Shown here one piece after another: positions 7,963 through 13,860 of a stretch of 14,501 bases of DNA. The position numbers and the translations under genes are program-made. Source of the DNA: Flavobacteriaceae bacterium (GTDB lineage: Bacteria; Bacteroidota; Bacteroidia; Flavobacteriales; Flavobacteriaceae). Where the stretch lies: the NCBI GenBank assembly GCA_947461915.1, contig CANHNG010000011.1:1-14501 (forward strand), in the 5' to 3' direction. The number at the start of each line of letters is the position of its first letter. The stretch's first letter is position 1. The notes beneath the pieces were generated by a model. That model worked only from the letters and a program-made list of their open reading frames with translations, was not told the origin of the DNA and searched no databases.

Positions 7963-7970
7963 CTAATTTA
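7963..7970 (-). promoter_or_regulatory. Candidate -7 element for cysteine synthase, inside a TTACGTAA palindrome context
   Basis: The minus strand reads TAAATTAG, one mismatch from TAnnTTTG, 54 nt before the start codon. It overlaps the palindrome TTACGTAA (7968-7975). No convincing -33 TTTG is seen, so this may be an activator-dependent promoter or a chance match. Confidence 0.4.
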
Positions 7971-8005
7971 CGTAAAAAATATAGAACGGATTATTTTTGT
8001 GAAAC

Positions 8006-8034
8006 TAAAAAACCCTCACATTGCTGCAAGGGTT
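8006..8034 (-). terminator. Intrinsic terminator of ahcY
   Basis: On the minus strand AAACCCTTGCA pairs with TGTGAGGGTTT (two G-U pairs, loop GCAA) and is followed by a T-run. It lies about 70 nt after the ahcY stop, leaving a repeat-bearing 3' UTR between. Confidence 0.8.
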
Positions 8035-8047
8035 ATAGATTTGAAAT

Positions 8048-8087
8048 GCTTCGCCAGTTCGCTATCGCTCGGGTCATAAATCGCTAT
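8048..8087. repeat. G/C-rich repeat-like block in the ahcY 3' UTR
   Basis: The segment carries TCGCTAT twice (8059-8065 and 8081-8087), with GCTTCGCCAG and GCTCGGGTC around the first copy. It is richer in G/C than the flanks and lies between the ahcY stop and its terminator. It resembles dispersed intergenic sequence I recall from Flavobacterium. No coding or RNA function is visible. Confidence 0.4.
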
Positions 8088-8105
8088 TCAGCAATCTAAA
8101 ATCAT

Positions 8106-9422
8106 TTAGTATCTGTAATATTCCGGTTTGAATGGTCCTTCAACTGCAACGCCAATATAATCTGCTTGGTCTTTACGTAGAGTTTCCAATTCAACACCTA
8201 GTTTTTCTAAGTGTAATAAAGCCACTTTTTCGTCCAAATGTTTGGGTAACATATACACGTCATTGTTGTATGCCGCGCTGTTTTTCCACAATTCGATTTG
8301 AGCTAAAGTTTGGTTGGTAAAGGAGTTGCTCATCACAAAACTCGGGTGACCTGTAGCACACCCCAGATTTACCAAACGACCTTCTGCCAAAACGATAATA
8401 TCATTTCCAGCGATAGTATATTTGTCCACTTGTGGTTTGATCTCCACTTTTGATGCACCGTGGTTTCCGTTCAACCAAGCCATATCAATTTCGTTGTCAA
8501 AATGTCCAATGTTACAAACGATAGTTTTGTCTTTCATTTTTTCGAAATGAGAACCCAAAACAATATCTTTATTTCCAGTTGTAGTGATGATAATATCTGC
8601 AGTAGCGATAACCGTGTCTAATTTTTTAACTTCGAAACCATCCATTGCCGCTTGAAGCGCACAAATTGGGTCAATTTCGGTAACTGTTACAATAGATCCG
8701 GCACCTCTAAAAGAAGCCGCAGTTCCTTTTCCAACATCACCATAACCACAAACGATTACTCTTTTCGCAGCAAGCATCAAATCAGTTGCACGACGAACCG
8801 CGTCAACAGCACTTTCTTTACAGCCGTATTTGTTGTCAAATTTCGATTTTGTAACCGAGTCATTCACGTTGATTGCCGGCATTGGCAATGTTCCTGCTTT
8901 TACTCTTTCGTATAATCTGTGAACTCCAGTGGTAGTTTCTTCAGACAATCCTTTGATTCCAGGAACCAATTCTGGGAAACGGTCAAAAACCATATTGGTC
9001 AAATCCCCACCATCATCTAAAATCATATTTAATGGTTTTCTGTCTTCGCCAAAGAACAATGTTTGCTCAATACACCAGTCAAAATCGACTTCATTCAACC
9101 CTTTCCATGCATAAACTTGAATTCCCGCAGCAGCAATCGCAGCCGCAGCCTGATCTTGAGTGGAGAAAATATTACAAGAACTCCAAGTCACTTCAGCACC
9201 AAGAGCAATTAAAGTCTCAATCAAAACCGCAGTTTGAATTGTCATGTGCAAACATCCGGCAATACGAGCACCAGCAAGTGGCTGTTCGTTTTTGTATTCG
9301 GCACGAAGCGCCATTAAGCCTGGCATTTCAGCTTCCGCTAGTTCAATTTCTTTTCTTCCCCAAGCCGCTAGAGAAATGTCTTTTACTTTGAAAGCCACAT
9401 AAGGCATAGTAGATGTACTCAT
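8106..9422 (-). CDS. ahcY: S-adenosylhomocysteinase (SAH hydrolase)
   Basis: This 438-residue protein is full length. Visible signatures are the substrate-domain [15 protein letters not shown] (57-71), [11 protein letters not shown] (187-197) with the catalytic lysines and aspartate, the NAD+-binding GYGDVGKG (226-233), and [18 protein letters not shown] near the end. The C-terminal KPEYYRY (432-438) completes the family's conserved tail, which reaches into the partner's active site in the tetramer. The enzyme splits S-adenosylhomocysteine to adenosine and homocysteine, keeping methylation reactions running. The first ATG is used, since MSTST precedes the conserved [10 protein letters not shown]; the Met at position 6 is possible. 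It has its own promoter and terminator and diverges from the five-gene run at 9553-13621. Confidence 0.97.
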   Translation of the reverse strand: MSTSTMPYVAFKVKDISLAAWGRKEIELAEAEMPGLMALRAEYKNEQPLAGARIAGCLHMTIQTAVLIETLIALGAEVTWSSCNIFSTQDQAAAAIAAAGIQVYAWKGLNEVDFDWCIEQTLFFGEDRKPLNMILDDGGDLTNMVFDRFPELVPGIKGLSEETTTGVHRLYERVKAGTLPMPAINVNDSVTKSKFDNKYGCKESAVDAVRRATDLMLAAKRVIVCGYGDVGKGTAASFRGAGSIVTVTEIDPICALQAAMDGFEVKKLDTVIATADIIITTTGNKDIVLGSHFEKMKDKTIVCNIGHFDNEIDMAWLNGNHGASKVEIKPQVDKYTIAGNDIIVLAEGRLVNLGCATGHPSFVMSNSFTNQTLAQIELWKNSAAYNNDVYMLPKHLDEKVALLHLEKLGVELETLRKDQADYIGVAVEGPFKPEYYRY

Positions 9423-9457
9423 ATTTTATAGTATATTTGTAATATGTAAAATTTTTG

Positions 9458-9465
9458 CAAATTTA
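9458..9465 (-). promoter_or_regulatory. Promoter -7 element of ahcY
   Basis: The minus strand reads TAAATTTG, an exact TAnnTTTG match, 36 nt before the start codon. Position -33 has only a T-run. The element is embedded in TTACGTAA (9463-9470), shared with the cysteine synthase upstream region. Confidence 0.65.
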
Positions 9466-9552
9466 CGTAATAACTTTATAATTTAAAAAGCATTCGGGAA
9501 CATTTATGAATTGTTTAATGCCGTAATCTTTTGAAAAGCAGAAAAATACCAA

Positions 9553-10206
9553 ATGCCACTATACAAGAGTATTTATATTGACACTTCATCACAAATTTTG
9601 GTATGGAAAATAACCGAGCCCTACGAGGAATTATTCCGGGAAGTACAATTAAATGAAAAAAGTCTGAAGCGATTAAATGGAATGAAATCGCAATTCCACC
9701 AACGCGCTTTTCTCAGTGTTCGCAAATTGCTACAGGTAGCTGGATATTCTGATTTTGATTTACAGTATGACGAATCTGGGAAACCACATCTCAATCCAAA
9801 TAATTGTCATACTGAGCCTGTCGAAGTGTCTATCTCACATTCCCACAGCTTTTCAACCCTAATAATCAGCGACCAAAGGGTCGGAATCGACATCGAAATG
9901 CAAAGAGATAAGATCATTCGTATTGCCGATAAATTTGTAAACAATAAAGAATCGCTCCGTTTAGGAGATACTAATATTCCAGATTACATCAAAAAACTAA
10001 CAGTAAAATGGGGAGCAAAAGAAGCTATTTTCAAAATCCGAAACGGACCGGGAATCAGTTTTAAAGACCATATCTGGGTAAATTCATTTGAAATCCTAGA
10101 CCAAAAAACAACCGCCACACTCGAAATGGAAAATGTGAAACAACAATTCTCCATTTATTTTGAAGAGTTTGAAGGATTCACCTTAGTTTACGCTTTCGAA
10201 AATTAA
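9553..10206 (+). CDS. 4'-phosphopantetheinyl transferase (Sfp type) carrying an in-frame repeat insertion
   Basis: This 217-residue cytoplasmic enzyme would transfer phosphopantetheine from CoA to a serine of acyl or peptidyl carrier proteins. The conserved magnesium motif is VGIDIE (110-115, Asp113 and Glu115), and the second is KWGAKEAIFK (152-161, Glu157), matching the WxxKEAxxK signature. Upstream, GKPHL (76-80) and ISHSHSF (94-100) are the usual beta-strand and SHS motif. Between them lies NPNNCHTEPVEVS, about eight residues longer than usual. Codons 85-92 (CHTEPVEV) correspond to a dispersed-repeat sequence at 9806-9828. All catalytic residues remain, and the insert sits in a loop, so the enzyme is probably still active. 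It starts the run of plus-strand genes 131 nt from divergent ahcY, with 38 nt to the GGGP synthase gene. No clear promoter was identified. Confidence 0.9.
   Translation: MPLYKSIYIDTSSQILVWKITEPYEELFREVQLNEKSLKRLNGMKSQFHQRAFLSVRKLLQVAGYSDFDLQYDESGKPHLNPNNCHTEPVEVSISHSHSFSTLIISDQRVGIDIEMQRDKIIRIADKFVNNKESLRLGDTNIPDYIKKLTVKWGAKEAIFKIRNGPGISFKDHIWVNSFEILDQKTTATLEMENVKQQFSIYFEEFEGFTLVYAFEN
9806..9828 (+). repeat. Dispersed-repeat sequence inserted in frame in the phosphopantetheinyl transferase gene
   Basis: The sequence reads GTCATACTGAGCCTGTCGAAG then TG. It is a close match to the Flavobacterium extragenic element I remember as CACTTCGACAGGCTCAGTG (reverse strand). In this frame it encodes CHTEPVEV, a peptide often seen where such elements are translated. 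Its first ten bases are nearly repeated at 13780-13789 (GTCATTCTGA). Confidence 0.75.
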
Positions 10207-10207
10207 A

Positions 10208-10240
10208 AAAATCTGCGAGAACCTGTTTTATCCGTGTCCC
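10208..10240 (+). repeat. Possible degenerate repeat in the PPTase-GGGPS spacer
   Basis: The 38-nt spacer contains AATCTGCGAG and TTATCCGTGTCCC, wording that resembles short dispersed sequences common between genes in this genus. CGCAGATT recurs at 3075-3082 on the opposite strand sense. The match is short and the call is tentative. Confidence 0.25.
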
Positions 10241-10244
10241 AAAA

Positions 10245-10961
10245 ATGACAAATATCTACCCCAACATTCTAAAATCAAAAGCCAATAACGAGAAACTACT
10301 TGCCGTTCTCCTCGATCCCGACAAAATCGATTTGGATGATGTGGAGATTTTAATCGAAAAAATAAAGCAGTCGCCAGCCACACATATTTTCATTGGCGGA
10401 AGCCTCGTTGAAAACAATATTCTAGACGAATTGATTATAAAGATTAAACAAAACTGCGCCTTACCCATTGTTCTTTTTCCTGGAAATCCATCCCAAATTT
10501 CAAACAGAGCGGATGCTATTTTGTTCCTGTCTTTAATCTCGGGAAGAAACCCAGATTTCCTGATTGAACACCAAGTTAAAGCGGCTCCAATTTTAAAACA
10601 AACTCAACTCGAAATTATTTCCACAGGGTATATTCTTATCGAAAGCGGAGCAGAAACTGCCGTGGAACGCGTGAGTAAAACACCACCTTTGAACAGAAAC
10701 AATCCCGATTTGGTATTGGCAACCGCACAAGCTGGAGAAATGTTGGGCAACAAACTTATTTATCTCGAGGCCGGAAGTGGCGCAAAACAGGTCGTTCCAT
10801 TAGCAATGATTAAAAAAGTTTCCCGAAATATAGAAATACCTTTACTTGTTGGAGGAGGAATTATAGATTTGCAGGGAATTCAAAATGCCTTTGATTCTGG
10901 CGCCGATTTGGTTGTCATTGGAACTGCTTTTGAAAAGGACGTTGATTTTTTCAATAAATAA
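10245..10961 (+). CDS. Geranylgeranylglyceryl phosphate synthase family protein (PcrB/GGGPS group II)
   Basis: This 238-residue TIM-barrel protein shows LLDPDK (22-27), IFIGGSLV, LFPGNPSQIS, STGYILIESG, YLEAGSGA and VGGGI near the C-terminus, ending with GADLVVIGTAFEK. These match the phosphate- and magnesium-binding loops of GGGP synthases. The family joins a polyprenyl diphosphate (C20 in archaea, C35 in Bacillus PcrB) to glycerol-1-phosphate, forming an ether bond. Group II enzymes are known from Flavobacteria, and the F. johnsoniae enzyme has been characterised. The chain length used here cannot be read from sequence. The gene sits 38 nt after the phosphopantetheinyl transferase and 4 nt before the PnuC gene, which suggests co-transcription. 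No glycerol-1-phosphate dehydrogenase gene is in the window. Confidence 0.9.
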   Translation: MTNIYPNILKSKANNEKLLAVLLDPDKIDLDDVEILIEKIKQSPATHIFIGGSLVENNILDELIIKIKQNCALPIVLFPGNPSQISNRADAILFLSLISGRNPDFLIEHQVKAAPILKQTQLEIISTGYILIESGAETAVERVSKTPPLNRNNPDLVLATAQAGEMLGNKLIYLEAGSGAKQVVPLAMIKKVSRNIEIPLLVGGGIIDLQGIQNAFDSGADLVVIGTAFEKDVDFFNK

Positions 10962-10965
10962 AATT

Positions 10966-11601
10966 ATGATAGAATTTTTTCTTAATGCCTACAAAGACGC
11001 TTCAACAACTCAAATCGTATTAGAATTCATCGCTTTTGTATTCGGAATTTTGAGCGTTTGGTTTGCCAAAAAAGAAAATATTTGGGTGTATCCCTCGGGA
11101 TTAATTGCCACAATAATCACAACTTATTTGCTTTACATTTCTGGATATCTTGGGGATATGATGATCAACGGATATTTTAGTGTCATGAGTATTTATGGCT
11201 GGTATAATTGGGCTCGAACAGGAGCTGATTCAGACAATATTGCAATTAAAAGAACCAATGATAGAGAAAAAATAATAGGAATTGGATTGTTCTTTGTTAC
11301 CATTTTTGTGGTTTTCGGGATATATAATTTCTTCGATTATGAAATACGAAAAGATAATTATATTGATATTTTTGCATCAGGAATATTTTTTACCGGAATG
11401 TGGTATATGGCCAAGAAAAAAATTGAAAATTGGACGCTTTGGATCTTAGGTGATATAATTGTTACCCCATTATATGCGTATCGCGGACTAGGAATGTTAT
11501 CTTTGCAGTATCTAATTTTCACAATTTTAGCCATTTCAGCTTATCGAGAATGGAAGAAAAACTTAAGCCGACTTAATTCAAAAACAAACCTTTTGTCATG
11601 A
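10966..11601 (+). CDS. PnuC-family vitamin/nucleoside transporter (nicotinamide riboside or thiamin)
   Basis: From the ATG at 10966, 4 nt after the GGGP synthase stop, the protein has 211 residues and about seven membrane helices. The in-frame region back to 10885 overlaps the previous gene and is rejected. PnuC-type motifs are seen: SIYGWYNWAR in the third-to-fourth helix region, and NWTLWILGDIIVTPLYAYRGL with the WxxW and Asp. PnuC proteins facilitate passive uptake of nicotinamide riboside or related vitamins, which is then trapped by phosphorylation. In Bacteroidota, relatives linked to TPP riboswitches are assigned to thiamin (PnuT). A riboswitch-controlled TonB receptor begins 2.3 kb downstream, so thiamin is plausible but not proven. 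The stop overlaps the next start by four bases (ATGA), which suggests translational coupling. Confidence 0.88.
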   Translation: MIEFFLNAYKDASTTQIVLEFIAFVFGILSVWFAKKENIWVYPSGLIATIITTYLLYISGYLGDMMINGYFSVMSIYGWYNWARTGADSDNIAIKRTNDREKIIGIGLFFVTIFVVFGIYNFFDYEIRKDNYIDIFASGIFFTGMWYMAKKKIENWTLWILGDIIVTPLYAYRGLGMLSLQYLIFTILAISAYREWKKNLSRLNSKTNLLS

Positions 11602-13217
11602 TTTCAGGAGATAAAAACGTAAGATTAGATAATACGAATGCTATTGTAAATGATTTGCAAAAAGCGATAGAAATGGGATTTACTCCTCTTGATTTTGCTC
11701 AGATTCAGGAACATGGTATTCTCTTGCAAAACATACAAAATCAATTAGATTTTTTTAAAAATGGAATTGCGAAAACTTTTTTAGTCGAGCCTGCAACAGT
11801 TTCAAATGGAATTTTGAAGCTGTCGGAAAATGATTTTCAACAAAAGGCCGATTTTTTTGATGCCAATAAATCCAATTTTAAATTAGTTAAATTCGTTCCG
11901 GCTTCTGGAGCCGCTAGCAGAATGTTTAAATTTTTGAGTGAATTTCTGAATGATTTCGATGTTGAAAACGAGAGCATAAACGCTTATGTCAATAGGAAAA
12001 AAGATAATGAACTTTTGATTTTCATTGTTGGTCTCGAAAAATTGCCTTTTTTTAAAGAAGTGGATTCTAAATTGAAGGAAATATTTCCAAATTTTGATAA
12101 TTTGGAAAGTGATCATAAAAATTTTAATTTTATAAAAATGATCCTTTCATCAGAGTACTTTGATTTTGCTAATAAGCCTAAAGCAATTCTTCCTTTTCAC
12201 AAATACAGCAATCATTTTACAACTCCAATCGAAGAACATTTAAAAGAATGTATTCATTATTCCAGTTCGAATGGCATTTCCTACTTGCATTTTACGGTTA
12301 CTGAAACACACCAAACTTTGTTTGAAAACAAAGAGAATAATGTGAAGAGTAAAGTAGAAAAAGAATCAGGAATCACTATAAAAACTAGCTATTCTTACCA
12401 AAACAAAAGCACAGATACCATTGCTGTTGATTTGAATAATAATCCAATCCGGGATGAAATGGGCAAATTGGTTTTTAGACCAGGAGGGCATGGTGCTTTA
12501 ATCGAGAATCTAAATCATTTGGATGCTGATGTTGTTTTCATAAAAAACATTGACAATGTCATTCAAAATAATCTCGAAAGTATCGCATTCTATAAAAAAG
12601 CATTGGCTGGAATTTTGCTGGAATTGCAGCAACAAATTTTCAACTATTTGAATGAAATTGAAAATTCAAACGAAGAGGACTTGGATGAAATTAAGGCTTT
12701 TGCTAAAAACAAATTGAATATTGAACCATTAGAGGATTTCCAGAAGTATACCTTAGAGAATAAAATCAATTATATAAAAAATATTTTAGATCGACCGATT
12801 CGTGTTTGTGGAATGGTTAAAAACGAAGGAGACCCCGGGGGCGGGCCATTTTGGGTTCAGGATTCAAAAGGCAACGTTTCACTCCAAATTGTAGAAACTT
12901 CGCAAGTGGATTTAACGAATGTCAATCAAGCCAAAATTCTTGCGGATGCTACTCATTTCAATCCAGTGGATTTAGTTTGCTGCCTAAGGAGCCATAGAAA
13001 TGAAAAATTCGATTTAGCTCAATTTGTAGATCACAACAGCGGTTTTATTGTAGAAAAAAATAAAGATGGCGCGCCTTTAAAAGGGTATGAATTGCCAGGT
13101 TTATGGAATGGAGCGATGGCAAAATGGATAACTGTTTTTGTTGAAGTGCCTTTGATTACCTTCAATCCGGTGAAAACGGTGAACGATTTATTAAAACCGG
13201 CACACCAACCACAATAG
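11598..13217 (+). CDS. DUF4301 family protein, function unknown
   Basis: This 539-residue protein has no signal peptide or membrane segment and is predicted cytoplasmic. Conserved-looking blocks are VPASGAASRMF (100-110), FRPGGHGALIENLN (293-306), DADVVFIKNIDNV (309-321), RVCGMVKNEGDPGGGPFWV (402-420) and ATHFNPVDLVCCL (451-463). This set matches my memory of DUF4301, a Bacteroidota family. GGHGAL...DADVVFIKNIDN recalls nucleotide-sugar pyrophosphorylases of the UDPGP type, so a GT-A-like nucleotidyltransferase fold is conceivable, but that is inference. The start overlaps the PnuC stop (ATGA). An internal Met at residue 26 (MGFTPLDF) is an alternative, since DUF4301 homology probably begins there. 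ArfB starts 2 nt after the stop. Confidence 0.85.
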   Translation: MISGDKNVRLDNTNAIVNDLQKAIEMGFTPLDFAQIQEHGILLQNIQNQLDFFKNGIAKTFLVEPATVSNGILKLSENDFQQKADFFDANKSNFKLVKFVPASGAASRMFKFLSEFLNDFDVENESINAYVNRKKDNELLIFIVGLEKLPFFKEVDSKLKEIFPNFDNLESDHKNFNFIKMILSSEYFDFANKPKAILPFHKYSNHFTTPIEEHLKECIHYSSSNGISYLHFTVTETHQTLFENKENNVKSKVEKESGITIKTSYSYQNKSTDTIAVDLNNNPIRDEMGKLVFRPGGHGALIENLNHLDADVVFIKNIDNVIQNNLESIAFYKKALAGILLELQQQIFNYLNEIENSNEEDLDEIKAFAKNKLNIEPLEDFQKYTLENKINYIKNILDRPIRVCGMVKNEGDPGGGPFWVQDSKGNVSLQIVETSQVDLTNVNQAKILADATHFNPVDLVCCLRSHRNEKFDLAQFVDHNSGFIVEKNKDGAPLKGYELPGLWNGAMAKWITVFVEVPLITFNPVKTVNDLLKPAHQPQ

Positions 13218-13219
13218 TT

Positions 13220-13621
13220 TTGGAACCCTTAAAAATCAAATCCGAATTACAGTTCAAAGCTGTCCGAAGTAGTGGGGCAGGAGGGCAGAACGTGAATAAA
13301 GTTTCTTCGAAGGTTGTTTTGTCTTTCGACTTGAAAAATTCTCAAGCCTTGTCAGAAGAGGAAAAAATGAGATTGGAAACAAAACTGTCATCGAGATTAA
13401 CATCGGATTTTGTTTTGATTTTAAATTGCGACGAGGACCGAAGCCAACTCAAAAACAAAGCGATTGTCACCAAACGTTTTTTGGATATATTAACTGTAGG
13501 ACTTCATATTCCAAAAATCAGGAAAGCCACAAAAATCCCTAAATCGGTCATTCGAAAACGAATCAAAGACAAAAAGAATGTGTCAGAAATTAAAAAATCC
13601 CGCAGAAAACCTGATTTTTAG
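13220..13621 (+). CDS. arfB: ArfB-like peptidyl-tRNA hydrolase / GGQ domain protein (ribosome rescue), TTG start
   Basis: This 133-residue protein has the release-factor-1-like GGQ domain with RSSGAGGQNVNKVSSKV (16-32; GGQ at 21-23). A lysine/arginine-rich tail (PKSVIRKRIKDKKNVSEIKKSRRKPDF) completes it. The size and layout match ArfB/YaeJ, which enters ribosomes stalled on truncated mRNA, with the basic tail in the empty mRNA channel and GGQ hydrolysing peptidyl-tRNA. No codon-recognition domains are present. The family start aligns only with TTG at 13220, two nucleotides after the DUF4301 stop; I see no ATG or GTG that fits. The short spacing suggests translation coupled to DUF4301. It is the last gene of the run, followed by a palindrome and then the riboswitch promoter. 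Confidence 0.88.
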   Translation: MEPLKIKSELQFKAVRSSGAGGQNVNKVSSKVVLSFDLKNSQALSEEEKMRLETKLSSRLTSDFVLILNCDEDRSQLKNKAIVTKRFLDILTVGLHIPKIRKATKIPKSVIRKRIKDKKNVSEIKKSRRKPDF

Positions 13622-13630
13622 CGGTTTAAA

Positions 13631-13649
13631 AACTTTAAATTTTAAAGTT
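13631..13649. other. Perfect AT-rich palindrome after arfB
   Basis: AACTTTAAA, T, TTTAAAGTT form a perfect 9-bp inverted repeat, 10 nt after the arfB stop. It overlaps the -33 TTG of the following promoter. It could be a weak terminator (no T-run follows) or an operator. The evidence does not decide between them. Confidence 0.45.
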
Positions 13650-13677
13650 GGAACTTCAAACAAAAAATATATCTTTG
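13648..13677 (+). promoter_or_regulatory. Promoter of the riboswitch-TonB receptor unit
   Basis: TTG at 13648-13650, a 19-nt spacer and TATCTTTG at 13670-13677 match the -33/-7 consensus. Transcription should start near 13682, exactly where the 5' strand of the riboswitch P1 helix begins. Confidence 0.75.
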
Positions 13678-13681
13678 CCCC

Positions 13682-13770
13682 GTCTCAAAGGGGTGCTCTA
13701 AATAACGAGCTGAGATTATACCCAACGAACCTGAACAGGTAATGCTGTTAAGGGAAATAGATTCAAAGAT
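13682..13770 (+). ncRNA. TPP (THI-box) riboswitch
   Basis: The conserved TPP aptamer blocks are present in order: GGGGTGC (13690-13696), GCTGAGA (13709-13715), ACCC (13720-13723), GAACCTGA (13727-13734), GGTAATGC (13738-13745) and GGGA (13752-13755). P1 can form from GUCU (13682-13685) with AGAU (13759-13762). Binding of thiamin pyrophosphate normally shuts off the downstream gene. That gene is a TonB-dependent receptor, which fits vitamin uptake repressed by ample TPP. No terminator hairpin with T-run is seen between the aptamer and the ATG at 13861, which points to translational control. Confidence 0.95.
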
Positions 13771-13779
13771 GAAGTGCAC

Positions 13780-13797
13780 GTCATTCTGAAAATCTCA
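13780..13797 (+). repeat. Repeat remnant in the riboswitch leader
   Basis: GTCATTCTGA followed by AAATCTCAAC resembles a Flavobacterium dispersed repeat with an internal deletion. Its first ten bases differ in one position from those of the insertion at 9806-9815. The call is tentative because the remnant is short. Confidence 0.4.
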
Positions 13798-13832
13798 ACA
13801 AATCATTTTTTAATTTAACAAAAGAATAATTC

Positions 13833-13859
13833 CCCCTTTTATTCGTAAAACTTTTTACG
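13833..13859 (+). promoter_or_regulatory. Candidate expression platform of the TPP riboswitch
   Basis: Two elements precede the ATG at 13861. CCCCTTT (13833-13839) is fully complementary to AAAGGGG (13687-13693) of the aptamer. CGTAAA (13844-13849) and TTTACG (13854-13859) form a hairpin that ends one base before the ATG. Alternative pairing between them and the aptamer could expose or hide the start. This is a structural proposal only. Confidence 0.35.
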
Positions 13860-13860
13860 G

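Noticed and set aside
8652..9391. Open frames opposite ahcY
   Set aside because: They are antisense to a highly conserved enzyme and have no recognisable motifs.
10885..10965. Upstream extension of the PnuC reading frame
   Set aside because: It lies inside the GGGP synthase gene. The ATG at 10966 gives a normal PnuC length and a 4-nt gap.
13678..13693. CCCC...GGGG hairpin as a terminator of the preceding operon
   Set aside because: It overlaps the riboswitch aptamer and is not followed by a T-run. CCCC is likely at or before the transcription start.
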